From Anagrus nilaparvatae (Eukaryota > Arthropoda > Insecta > Hymenoptera > Mymaridae), in contig JAKSXM010000007.1 of the NCBI GenBank assembly GCA_022575985.1, positions 21,392,501 through 21,456,500 on the forward strand: DNA of 64,000 nucleotides, written 5' to 3'. The notes beneath the pieces are model-generated. The model was not told the DNA's origin. It did not search any database and saw nothing but the letters and a program-made list of their open reading frames with translations. Made by a program: the position numbers and the translations under genes. Within the stretch, counting starts at the first letter, position 1, and each line of letters opens with the position of its first letter. Below are positions 1 to 10,589 of the stretch, piece by piece.

Positions 1-45
1 AAAATTTTAATATTTACAAATTAATAATTTATTTTTAAGATATAC

Positions 46-3000
46 CATTCTAATGTACCCATAAGCAAAACCTTGAGGATGGTGAAAAGAAACAATAGCT
101 CTTAATTCTCTTGCTTCTGATGGTGCGTAACCCCTTTCGATTGATGTACATGCCCATCTGAAATTTGAATCGCATGAAAGTTTTAAATAAATCCAAGTTT
201 TTTTTTTAAATGTCATGAAATAGTTTTTTTATGTATCAAAATCTTGATACTCGAGTTCAAAAGTTTAACATGACAGCGTGATCGTTAGCAAAAAGGCTCG
301 ATGAAGTGGAACGTGAGTGTTATACGTGATTAATGCTAGTGTCTTAATTCCTCAGTACGAGCGTGGTACATAGAAATCCCATATTCATAACGAGTTTACT
401 TGTCATGATGAATTAAAGGGTTAAATATTACTTTCTTGGCGCAAAAATATTTTTCATAACCCATTTGCTGCTCTACTTTTATAATTTATACGTGTAACTT
501 TTTCGGAATTTATACATCAAATTGTTATGACATTCCAATAGTTTAAAAGTTTTAAAAAAGAGTGTTTTTAATTTCAACAAATTTTGAGGTGAAGGCAGTT
601 TGCAAATTAGTAAATAAGAATTTTAAATATTGCTTATAGGCACTAAGACTCTACTACTATATTACATTTCACGCTCAGATTGTATGATAATTTTAAATTT
701 AAAATAAGATTTTTTATCAGATACCTAACGTTTTTTTCTTTTTTATTAATAATGATGCTGCGTCCAATTATACTTCTTGGGCCAAACAAAGGTAACAATG
801 TATCATTAAAAGCAGCTGAATATTTTTTACGGCTATCAAGAGAACCAAATTTGCCACTTAGGTCTCCTATTTCGTATTGATCACTCGTTCCCAATGTTGG
901 TGGTGGCGAATGAATTAAATTTACATTTAAAGGGTTCCAGTTTCCATGAAGAGAAGATGATTCACATGGGAATTCCAAATCGATTTCTACAGGTGTCTTT
1001 AATTATACAAAAGAAAAAAAATAATTTTTTTTATAATTTTAGGTTTTTTTTAACGGCTTTTGATTATTTTTATACCTCGTGGATATGATAGCCACCCATA
1101 AGACCACCTAAACCTTCAAGATTTATTTCAGCATCAGTAACATCATATTCACTCTGCTGAATAAATTCGAATTTTCCACTAACTGAAATATCTTGTCCAT
1201 TTCCAAACCAGTTTTTCGCAACTGCTTTCCTTCTATGCAATCTGTAAATCCTAAAAAATCGAGAAACAGTTAAAATTAAATATATTTTATTTACAAATTT
1301 TAATTTTACAGAATAAAATCAAGAAACTTACGCTGCACACGCTAATCTTTCTCCTCTTGCTTTTGGTCCATGATCATCGTAAATCACAATACTTTTTCCA
1401 ATAATACTTGTAGGTCCCGAAAGAGTTATTAAAGAATCGGTGAATAATTTACGAGTTATTTTTAAAGCATTTAATTTTCTTCCTGCAATGCTTAATTGCC
1501 CGTGACGATTATTTAAGTCACCCATACGGCAGATTGATAATTTATCATCCGTACATTTGTTTTCATCTTTTGGATCCCAATCAATCTAAAAAATATTTTA
1601 TAATTTTTACAAATTAATGCATATGTTACACTGAAAAAATACCCCGAGCACTTGCACAAATTAAAAGAAAAAATTTTTTTTCTTAGCAATTTTCACGTTA
1701 AAGAAAAATAAAATGCTCGCTTCAAAAGAGATCGCTATAGCAGTAAGCGATTATTTTTTGAAATGCGTTCTTTAATTTTAAATACCTTGTATGGATTGTA
1801 GGGTAGACCAGAACTGATACATCTTTGAGTCCAATTATAATAATCTTTTCCAGGTGGATAATCATGAATCATCCATCTTTTAATTAAAAAAAAAAAAATT
1901 AATACATTAATTTATAATTTTGAAATCAATTTTTAAACATTAACAACCGAGTCACCTGTGATCAAATGAATTATTTAAAGCACTACCATCAGCATGAATT
2001 AAATGTTCAATAATAATTGTTGTATCCATTTGTGATTCATCTCTTGGTTGTCTAAATATAATTCTACCAGCAATTGGATAATGAAAATTGACTTGTGCTG
2101 TTATTATTGGCATTTGACCAGCATTCATTGATTGATATAATGTAAGGGTACTGCATACCCAAGGAACAACGTTTTTATCATTAGTATCGTTATATCTAAA
2201 AAAAAAAGTTTTATCAATATTTATTATGAAAAATTATAAAAAACAATTTTAATTTCAATTAAAATAAAAATTTACTTATTAAGAACGAATGATCTATGCA
2301 CGACACTGTGTTTTCCGGAAAGCGGTAAAAAAGTATCCCAATAAAGACCACTAAGCTTAGCACTTCCTGGAAGAATGTCTAAATGATGAGATCCTTCTTT
2401 TCTTCCTTGTAATTTTCCAGAAAGATCACCAATTGCATATTGGTCTTGAGTACCTAAACCTGATAAAATTTTTGTTTAGTTTTTTGGATTTGAGAAAATT
2501 TTTAGCAAGCAATTTGTATATTTTATTACCTGCTGGTGGAACATTTCCTCCTTGAATCTTTAATGGATCATAAACATCTTTGGTTGTTAAACAGGGATCG
2601 GTAGTTTCTTCTAACGATTTATCAGGTTCTTTTGGAAGTTCGTGAATTCGATAAGATGTGACTTTGGTTTCATAGCGAAGTCTTGTTTCAAGATCGTTTA
2701 TGGGAGTTAATGTAATATTTACCCAAGTTGGATCAAAAGGTGTATCTTGCATTAGAGTTACTTCTCCTTTGATACCGCGATGATTTACAAGTGCTCTAAA
2801 CAATTTAAAAAAAAACATTATAAGCAAGAACTGGTGGGAATTAAAATGAATTTAAAATCGTAAACATTTGACACATCCCTTGATTATTTTAAATAAAGAA
2901 TGGTCCAAATCGCACGTTAAGAGGACGAAACCGAGGATGTTAAACGGAAATTTTGGGTATTATTTTTTATGGCCAAAGATATATATAATTATGTACTTTC

Positions 3001-4740
3001 TGGCCATTGGCCAGAAAATGTGCTTTTTACCTTTGCTCAAGACTTTTAAAATATAGATCCTTAAAAAATAAATTTCAAACTCGCGCATACTATATCATAA
3101 AATTTCTACATTTTTTTTTAAAATTCAGTAAACCATATATGGAAATAATAACTTTTTAAAAATTTTTATGTAATCTCGAAATCAGTGGCGGATACAGGGG
3201 GGGGTCAAAGCGGTCAATTGACCCCCCCTCAGCGGTCAATTTTACCTTTTTTTAGCTAATTTTACGTTACATAAATAACGCGAAGTACCATTTTGACCCC
3301 CCCAAAAAAATTTTAAGGACCTTTTCTAGAAAATTTTTTGGAATTTGATTCAAATGACCCCCCCAAAAAATTTTCTAGATCCGCCTCTGGAAAAATTACT
3401 CTGGAATCTGCGCTCATGAAATTTTACTCGATTGATTCATAACATACTATTTTTGCACGTTTTTAATTGTATAAAAAAAAATATAAATTACTTTTATCTA
3501 TCATAATTGCACTTACTTTGATACAATAGTATTATGAAATTTAATTTTTGTACAAGCAACAAACGTATTATCTTGACCCGGTTGAAAAATGACTAGATAT
3601 AATTGACGTTGTGGACCAAGCAAATTACTTGGCAACAAAGATAAATCTGGATCTTTGTAAAACGTTTTAAATGTTTTTTCAGGACTTATAGCAATTTTAA
3701 TTTCACCAAGACGCGTATCTAAATCACCAACACCTTTTTCAATACCATCGTGATGAGGATCGAAGACATTTTGCAAGACGTTGCAATCATTTCTTTCTAA
3801 ATAAATATTAAGTTAACGATTATGATCTAAGAAATTAATAAAAAAAATTTATTTACCTTTTTCAGAATCAAAAATATCAGTAACAAAAATTTTCCAACGA
3901 TGTGAAGTAAATTGAATATTTTGTAATTTTAGATCAGTAGTATGAATTAAATTTGTATAAATTACTGTATCGCCACTTTGTTTTTCTTTGTTACTACCAA
4001 GCCAACGCATCCAGATTGAACCAATTATTGGACCGTTAAAACGAGCCTCTGCCAGTTTTCCAATATTTCTATCAACGGTCTAAAATTTAAAAAAAATATT
4101 ATACAATTTTTACACAGTAAAATTTATTGAAAATAAAATAAAAACCTACTGTTATAGAAGCGCAAATTGTTCTGGATCCATAAATATCTTTTAATAATAT
4201 CCCTTTACCCCATAATCCATTTTCACCAGCTAAACTTAATTCAGAAATATCAATTGACGTTGATTCATTACCTGGCATTTCAAGTGGACCAATTATCTTT
4301 GTTAAATCAATGACACTTAAAAATAAAAAAAATAGATTGTATTATTATATAATTTTTCTTATTTATAAATATTTGTGAAATGATGAATTTAATTAATAAT
4401 TTATAAATTACTTATTTCCAAGATATTTTTCATCGCATCTGTTATGAATTATCGTATAATCAACTGGAAATTCTGTAATCCACCAATGCCATTGTTGTTC
4501 TGGATATTGAAGTGTTGGTTTCAAGGATAAACGCATGTGGATTCCATTGTTATTATTTGATGGTTCAAAACGAATTTCACCATGTAATCCTCCTGATGAT
4601 AAATAAGCTGCTAGACGAAATGCATTTCCAGTTGCCACTTTAAAAATAAAATTTTAATTTAATAAGAGTTATTTTTTAATTAGTTTATTTGTTGTAAAAT
4701 TTTAATTACCTGATAACAAAATTAACAGCAGCCTAAACAT
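46..4740 (-). CDS. Rsod: Multi-domain Cu/Zn superoxide dismutase-like secreted protein (Rsod type), 13 exons, 3' partial
   Basis: Exons (minus strand, 5' to 3'): 4740-4710, 4637-4412, 4315-4150, 4079-3857, 3796-3517, 2795-2530, 2459-2276, 2195-1956, 1876-1786, 1585-1332, 1250-1076, 996-725, 157-46. They sum to 2520 nt (840 codons), with frame kept across every GT-AG junction. The last exon ends at a donor, so more exons lie off the left edge. The ATG exon encodes a short hydrophobic signal peptide (MFRLLLILLS) that no long ORF reveals. The rest reads as successive SOD-like modules, each with a G-D-L-x-x-[RK]-x-G signature (IEKGVGDLDTRLG, YAIGDLSGKL, CRMGDLNNRHG, YEIGDLSGKFG) and a G-P-x-x-[IL]-[IL]-G strand. 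HxH copper-ligand positions are mostly lost (RIHELP, MIHDYP); GYHIHE keeps both His. Insect Rsod proteins share this architecture and are thought not to be ordinary dismutases. Family assignment is firm; activity is unknown. The other likely reading is an Rsod paralogue. Confidence 0.88.
2880..3045. repeat. Diverged copy of the GC-richer 25.5-26.1 kb insert, inside Rsod intron 5
   Basis: Within the intron between exons 3517-3796 and 2530-2795. Words such as AAAGAATGGTCCAAATCGCA, CCGAGGATG, TTTTTTATGGCCA and TCTGGCCATTGGCCAGAAA match, in reverse order and on the opposite strand, the insert at 25490-26124. It is a degenerate dispersed repeat with no coding potential of its own. Confidence 0.55.
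3183..3391. mobile_element. Short MITE with CAGTGGCGGAT-type ends
   Basis: In the same Rsod intron. The left end CAGTGGCGGATACAG and the reverse complement of the right end, CAGAGGCGGATCTAG, match at 12 of 15 positions. Inside are C-runs in inverted orientation (GGGGGGGGTCAA / GACCCCCCC). CAGTGGCGG termini are common among hAT-like non-autonomous elements. I could not define a clean 8-bp target duplication, so the superfamily is an inference. Confidence 0.55.
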
Positions 4741-5452
4741 ATTTTGAAATTTTTTTAAACTTTACCGGTCCAAATGACATTAATAGAAACGTTGGATCCT
4801 TGAATTATTTGATCCATAATTTAACCGAAAATTTTCACTTTCATTTCATTTAAATTACATTATAAAAATTATAGAAATTTGGTTACATTTTAAGAAAAAT
4901 AATATTTGTTTTTTACTATAGCATAACAGATTTCAGTAGTTTACTGTATGTACAAAATGTGTGTTTAGAGAAAACTGACTTCGAAAGTTAAGTAAAAAGT
5001 TTGTAAGTAAGGTGGGAGCAAAAAAAATCACAAGAATAACTTGTCTTTATGGAGAACGATGACCCCACTACATTATTTCCAAAAGAGATAGCGGAAATCC
5101 TTATGGTGAAAGGCTATACGTACGTCCTTGTAATACATGTGAACAAATACATTTGAATTAATTAACTTTATGTTAGGTACCTTAACCCTTAAAGGCACTT
5201 ATTTAAAAATTATAGTTATATTATTATGATAGAATTTAGTTGTTGATAATATGTTTTGGATTTTTTTAGGGCAAATCATTTTTAAAATATTTTATTTTTG
5301 CAATATACACAGGTCCCCTATGTATATTATAAATATGCTTAAGAGCTTTTTTAACGAATTTGAATCAAAGCTTTTTAACTCGAAGGCGATAGATTCCAAA
5401 TATGATTTCAGTATACACTAAAAAAAAGTTCTTTTCTTTTAACATGGAACAT
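4741..5452. other. Intergenic, 5' flank of the Rsod-like gene
   Basis: AT-rich, with no ORF of note. It should contain the promoter of the leftward SOD-like gene, but I see no convincing TATA or initiator motif. The end (from about 5441) carries the AACATGGAACATGT word of a dispersed repeat family that the next foldback element has split. Confidence 0.5.
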
Positions 5453-5459
5453 GTGTATT

Positions 5460-6414
5460 ATTAGAGTGGACCTATTTTTGGACTTTGTGGAAAAACTTTG
5501 CTCCCCGGGTTTTTTTGTGAAGTTTTGGTCATAAAAAGTTCCCAGTTCCAAGGATTTTGCTTTCGCCTTGCAAAATAATGTAACCACCTCAATTTTCCCG
5601 TTTAAATAACATGGAAATTTTGAGTTTTTAGCTATACATACAAATTTTCACAAAAACCAAAAAGCGTTTTAAAATGTTAATTTTTACTCGAAACCATACT
5701 TTTATATGTTGTAAAGACATGTAAACAGCCCTGCATTCATTCTAAAGAGAAATTTGGGGCTAGAAACGCAAATTTACATGTTGGCTCAATCTTATAAAAC
5801 ACAGTTTTTCGGTAATTTTCGATAAAAGGCTACAATTTCAAAAATTAACCAAAACACTTCTGGTTGGTCTAATTTTTTTGTTATAAGTGTCACCTTTCAA
5901 ATGCCGTAAACTGCGTTCTTTTATAATTGATCCTTTCATCACTATAGCCAAATAACCTAACGGTAATTTTTGACCCGAAATGACCAATTTTAAAATTTAT
6001 TTAAATTGCTGCCACAATTGTAATTTTTGACGAAATTGAGTTTTATAGGCCTTAAAAATTTTTTACAAGCTTCAGGTTTCCAAAAATTTTTTACTCACCG
6101 CTTTTCAATAATTTATTAACCAGAGATGATAATTTAAAGTCAGAGCCCCAATTTCAGGGTTTTAAAAAAAAGTCAATTTTTATCATTATCTTTGAAAAGC
6201 AATATCTTAAAAACTTATTTGTGAAAATTTGTATAGCTAAAAACTCAAAATTTCCATGTTATTTAAATGGGAAAATTGAGGTGGTTACAGGCACGTGTTT
6301 TTGCAAGGCGAAAGCAAAATCCTTGGAACTGGGAACTTTTTATGGCCAAAACTTCACAAAAAAACCCGGGGAATAAAGTTTTTCCACAAAGTCAAAGAAT
6401 AGGTCCACTCTAAT
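5460..6414. mobile_element. 955-bp foldback element, ATTAGAGTGGACC ends
   Basis: The left end ATTAGAGTGGACCTATTTT and right end AATAGGTCCACTCTAAT are inverted. The arms stay recognisable for ~220 bp (for example CTTTGTGGAAAAACTTT, CCCGGG, CAAGGATTTTGCTTTCGCCT, and a shared block near AAAACTCAAAATTTCCATG). The flanks GTGTATT (5453-5459) and GTGTATA (6415-6421) look like a 6-7 bp target duplication. There is no transposase ORF, so it is non-autonomous. Confidence 0.8.
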
Positions 6415-6429
6415 GTGTATAGACAAGGG

Positions 6430-6600
6430 GTGGGGTACTTTAAGCATGTCATTTTGGGGGGGGGGAGTCAAATGGACTTAGAATAATTTCGATTTAGGGA
6501 CTTAGAATAGTTCAGGTTTAGGGACTTAAATATAATTTAGGTTTAGGGTCTTAAAATAAGTTCGATAAAGGGTTCTAAAATAATAAGGATTTTAGGAACT
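6430..6600. repeat. Dispersed poly-G/'gggacttagaataatttcg' repeat copy
   Basis: A G-run followed by degenerate ~30-bp tandem units of the type GGGACTTAGAATAATTTCGA. Related copies lie near 35740-35900, 39057-39320, 39880-39994 (inverted), 47225-47460 and 48624-48780. Several begin with AACATGGAACATGTTCATTGG. Confidence 0.7.
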
Positions 6601-6861
6601 TAATTTTAAATGAATGACAAGTATTATTCTAAAACACTACATTTATTTAATGGTTACAAAAGACTAGCGATGATTTAAATTATAAATTTAAACATGTACC
6701 TTTATTTGTTGTTTGTGAGTTTTTCAAGTTCTTATCAAATTTCGGTTCACGCATTTCGAATGAAAGAAAATTATTATTTTTTTAAGTTTTATTTTTATTT
6801 ATTTTTTATGTAATTTGCTGATTTTTTTTTGATTATGGATATGTATAGATAAATAACAGGG

Positions 6862-7444
6862 CACGGAGTCCTGCGAAGCAACTTATTATAAAAATGTCTC
6901 GCACTCGAGGTTTTTTTCTGAAGTATCAAGTGACCTCTCAGAAGTAAAATTCACTGGTCAGTTAAATCCCAAACGTTCCCGCAATGAAAATTTTAGGAGC
7001 ATCTATCATTTTTAATTACCTTCCATTTTCCATATTTTTCTGTAATGTAATCTAAATTCTGACTCAATTTTTGGATTCCTCGGGAAATTTTACTATAAAC
7101 CCTGTTTTTTGAGAAATTTTATACATTCCTGTGATGCTAATTTCTGTAATGTTTATTTTATAAAAAAGAAGAAATTATGCTAATTTAAAAAATTTTTTAA
7201 ATTATTAAAATTATTTGAATCATTATTATTTTTTATTTATACAGAAATGATCGAAATTTCTCCAAAACGAGGGTTGATAGTAAAGTTTCTCGAGGAATCC
7301 TAAAATTGAGTCAAAATTTTGATTAGATTATAGGAAAATCTGAAAATGGAAAAAATTTTCATTTAGGAACGTTTGGGATTTTGAAGAGAAAAACTTCGAG
7401 TGCGAAACATTTTTATATAATAAGATGTTTCAAGATTCCCGGAG
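6862..7444. mobile_element. ~580-bp foldback element
   Basis: Inverted arms: CTTATTATAAAAATGTCTCG, CACTCGAGG and AAATCCCAAACGTTCC on the left face GGAACGTTTGGGATTT, TTCGAGTGCGAAACATTTTT and ATATAATAAG on the right. The inner arms also pair (GGATTCCTCGGGAAATTTTA with AGTTTCTCGAGGAATCC). The ends are diverged, so boundaries are approximate and no target duplication is assigned. No coding capacity. Confidence 0.75.
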
Positions 7445-7956
7445 AGGACTTTTAGAAGAAAACTTGAAATATAAAGTAAAAATATACTTTAAACCCTTAT
7501 ATTCCCTTAAGAAACTAGGTAATATTTTGTTGGAAATTGTGAATTTCTCCAATTTGGATCAAAATTATTTTTTATAGAGTTCGGGGCCAACGGTTATTAG
7601 ATTTCGTTATTTTTAAAAAGCTATGAGAGAAAACTTACGGGAATTTCCCTAACAGATTATGGCCTTTTCAAATTTTCCCCACAATTCATAGTCGATACTA
7701 CATCCTTAGCCTGTAGAAATTTTCACTTGCGAGAAAAATTTTAATTATTCAGCTGTCTTCAGAGCTGTCTCACTGAGTAAAAAAAATAGCTGTTTTTTAC
7801 TGTAAAAATAAAAATTTTTTTAGCATGGTGTACTTTCATAAGAAATTTGGAATAAAATTTTTTTCGCAAGTGAAATGATTTCGAAAGATTAATGTAAGGA
7901 AGAAAGTCTGAATAAACAATAATGAGATGGTTAGCGCTATTCAAATTTGATATATA

Positions 7957-8337
7957 CACTGCATTAGTAACTAAACAACTCTAACAACTCTCTTAGATTT
8001 ACAAAAAAAATAGAATTTTTTCAAAAAATTAGTGAATTTTCAAAAAATTTTGTAAATATTCGATAAAAGTAGTAAATTTACTAAATTTAGTATATTATCG
8101 AAAAATTCGAGAATTCTCGATTTTTTTTTGTGAATTTACGAAAAAAAATGGTACATTATCAATTTTTCTTGCGAATTCACAAAAAAAAATCGAGAGTACT
8201 CGAATTTTTTGTTAATTTACTAAATTTAGTAAATATACGATTTTTTTCGAATATTTACAAATTTTTTCGTAAATTTACTAATTTTTCGAAAATGTTCTAA
8301 TTTTTTTGTTAATATAAGTAAGTTACTATTAACAGTG
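7957..8337. mobile_element. 381-bp foldback MITE, TA-flanked, CACTG ends
   Basis: The left end CACTGCATTAGTAACT and the reverse complement of the right end, CACTGTTAATAGTAACT, match, with TA on both sides (7955-7956, 8338-8339). Arms pair along almost the whole length (AAATTTACTAAATTTAGTA, TCGAGAATTCTCGATTTTT). The TA target suggests a Tc1/mariner-type MITE. The same CACTG ends recur at 59112-59336. Confidence 0.75.
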
Positions 8338-8792
8338 TAGGAAAAAGTTTGCAAACTTTCAAGGCCTCTTAACCTGCCCTGAAAACCCCAGCGATGGTTT
8401 TGCATGACTCCATGACCCCGTTATTTGGCCACGAAGAGGCCGTTTATAACATTTTATTTAGGCAATTTAAATTTAAAAAAAATTTTGTCTGTCCCTACCG
8501 GATTTCTGATTATGGTAATTTAAATTTTACACTATGTTGTTTTCCATAATTTATTAATAATACATTTATTAATAATATTTATTGACCTTGTTATTTTAAC
8601 CTAATTTTATTAGTATGATCTAATATTTACTATATATTTTTAGGTTAGTAAAAATGTGCAAAAAATGTAATTTGAAAATTTTTAGTAATTGCAAATTAAA
8701 GTTTAATTATTTCATCATGAAAGTTATTTATAATAAAAAAAATTATTTAATTCAATAAATAAACATTTAAAAAATATTTAAAAATGCAATAA
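8338..8792. other. Intergenic / 5' flank of the small membrane-protein gene
   Basis: Apart from a GC-richer patch around 8360-8450 that matches nothing else I noticed, this is plain AT-rich sequence. An ATG at 8654 opens only a short ORF with no support. Confidence 0.4.
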
Positions 8793-9482
8793 ATGAGTAG
8801 GTAAGTAATAAATTAAAAATTAAAAATATAACCTTTAATTGTTTATTGCATTAAAAAAATAATAATATTTTTAAGATCAGGATGTAATCCAAATAAAAAA
8901 ATTGTTAAAATAAGACGTCTTCATTGCACTGAAGCAAATAATTATTGTAATCAAACTAAAAAGAAATCAAATAAATTTAACAATCAAAATAATTTTGAGA
9001 CTGAGGAATCACCAGGGGCATCAAAATACGAATTTGATTCAATATCAGATTATTGTCCTGAATATGAGCAGGAATATGAATCAGATATTTCAGAAGAGAG
9101 TGAATCAATTTCTACACCAAATTCTGACTTAAGGATAGTTCAAAGGTATAGAATATAAAGACCAATATTTTGAAATAATTTTAACTCTAATTAATGATGA
9201 TAAATTATTTATTTTTCTAGTGATACCCAAATTACAAAAAAAGAAGCACCAAAAACTATAATAAAACCAAAATTGACCGAAGACAAGAAAAATAAAATTA
9301 CAAGTAATAATGAAAATAAAAATTGTCAACATCTAGAAATTTATTTTATCATTTTTTTATTATATTTTATACTTTTATGGACGATATTTTTTATTTTTTC
9401 AAAAAAATCCAGTGAAAAAAAATTGCATCATAATGATAACGATTGTCAGTCGTGTTTATTACCATTTCTTTATAAAACATAA
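8793..9482 (+). CDS. Unrecognised 179-aa protein with a C-terminal transmembrane segment
   Basis: Exons 8793-8800, 8876-9145 and 9221-9482, with donors GTAAGT and GTATAG and acceptors TTTTTAAG and TTTTTCTAG. They total 540 nt, an exact multiple of three including TAA. The first exon is only ATGAGTAG. The protein has a basic Cys-containing start (CNPNKKIVKIRRLHC), a Ser/Glu/Tyr-rich acidic middle (about residues 43-87), a Lys-rich linker, one strongly hydrophobic segment (about 131-152, YFIIFLLYFILLW...) and a ~27-residue tail rich in His, Asn, Asp and Cys. With no signal peptide and the membrane span near the C-terminus, it resembles a tail-anchored or single-pass protein with a cytosolic acidic domain. 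AATAAA follows at about 9488. I do not recognise the family. Splice structure and codon composition argue for a real gene, but the tiny first exon is the weakest part. Confidence 0.62.
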
Positions 9483-10589
9483 GAATTTAATAAATTTAAT
9501 ATTTTTAAATAATTTTTGATTTCATTATAAAATTTAACTTGCATGCAATATATTAAGAATTAATGCTTTTATTTTAAATAAATTTTATTGACAATAATTA
9601 CAAAGAATAATTCAAATATTTATTTTTCAACAATTTTTAACTTGTTGCATAAAAAATGCCTCTTATTATTAGTAGATCTTATGAATTTATGCAGTAATAA
9701 ACTTTTCAAATTAAAATCATGAATTTTTCGATTTTTGGGAAATTTTTTTGGTTTCTTTCTTTACTTATGGTTAAACGTGATTAAATTGTTTATAAAAACG
9801 AATAAAACAAATTTGATTTATATGATCGATATGTTTCGATAACTCGATAATTGATAATTGACATTTACAAAAGCAAATAGATCTTTTTTTTTTTAAATTC
9901 GATATTTTGAGCCATCCCTGAATTTATCAATTGCTGGAACAAATTAAGACACAAAACTGTTAGTTTGGGCTGTGGCGTTTAAAATTTTGTAGTTCGGAAA
10001 TATAAAATTGAACCTAAAAAATCAAATTTACAATATTTGGAAAGGTACTTCTATTAGCTGTGTTATACTTTTCCTTCAGAGAACCGCTTTTACTTGAAAA
10101 TAATATCTTGGGAATCCGGAATCAAGGATTCAACTTGTTCCACGCAATTTTTTTTTTCAGTGTAGACTAATAATTTAAAAAAAAATAATTTCTAGGATTC
10201 ATATTTCTGAATTACCTCATTTTAATTATTAAAAAAAATAAAAAATTGAAAAAAAAATCATAAATTTAAGAAATTTAAAGAAGAATTAATCGTTATTATA
10301 TCCTCTATTTTCGGGGGCAGCTGATTCTAAATAAGGCAAGATGTAAAAACTAGGGTCTCAAAAAAGTCATTATATATTTATTGGTTAGCATCAAATTTCG
10401 TGGGTGGGGGGTAAATTAGAATTAAATCAGTAAAGCTTACTCTAAATAAAATCAAACTCTTTTATTATAAGACAGTTGGTTCTTTGTAACCATCTCGTTA
10501 AAAAAAAATTTTTTTGTTTAATTATCCTCCTTCTTGTACAGTTTTTTTATTTGTTTTTATTTTTTACGTATTAATTTAAAAAATTAATT
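9483..10589. other. Intergenic; 5' flank and leader of Mlc2
   Basis: AT-rich, with no ORF. The last ~270 bases should hold the Mlc2 promoter and 5' leader. The muscle-type motifs are listed separately. Confidence 0.5.
10318..10334 (+). promoter_or_regulatory. Candidate muscle regulatory sites upstream of Mlc2 (E-box plus CArG-like)
   Basis: CAGCTG (E-box, 10318-10323) is followed at once by CTAAATAAGG, one mismatch from a CArG box, about 260 bases before the Mlc2 start codon. Muscle genes commonly combine such sites, but in AT-rich DNA chance matches are likely. Confidence 0.3.

Noticed and set aside
8654..8760. Short ORF starting MCKKCNLKIF as an alternative start for the 179-aa gene
   Set aside because: It ends in a stop before any donor that would join exon 2 in frame, whereas ATGAGTAG|GTAAGT at 8793 joins correctly.
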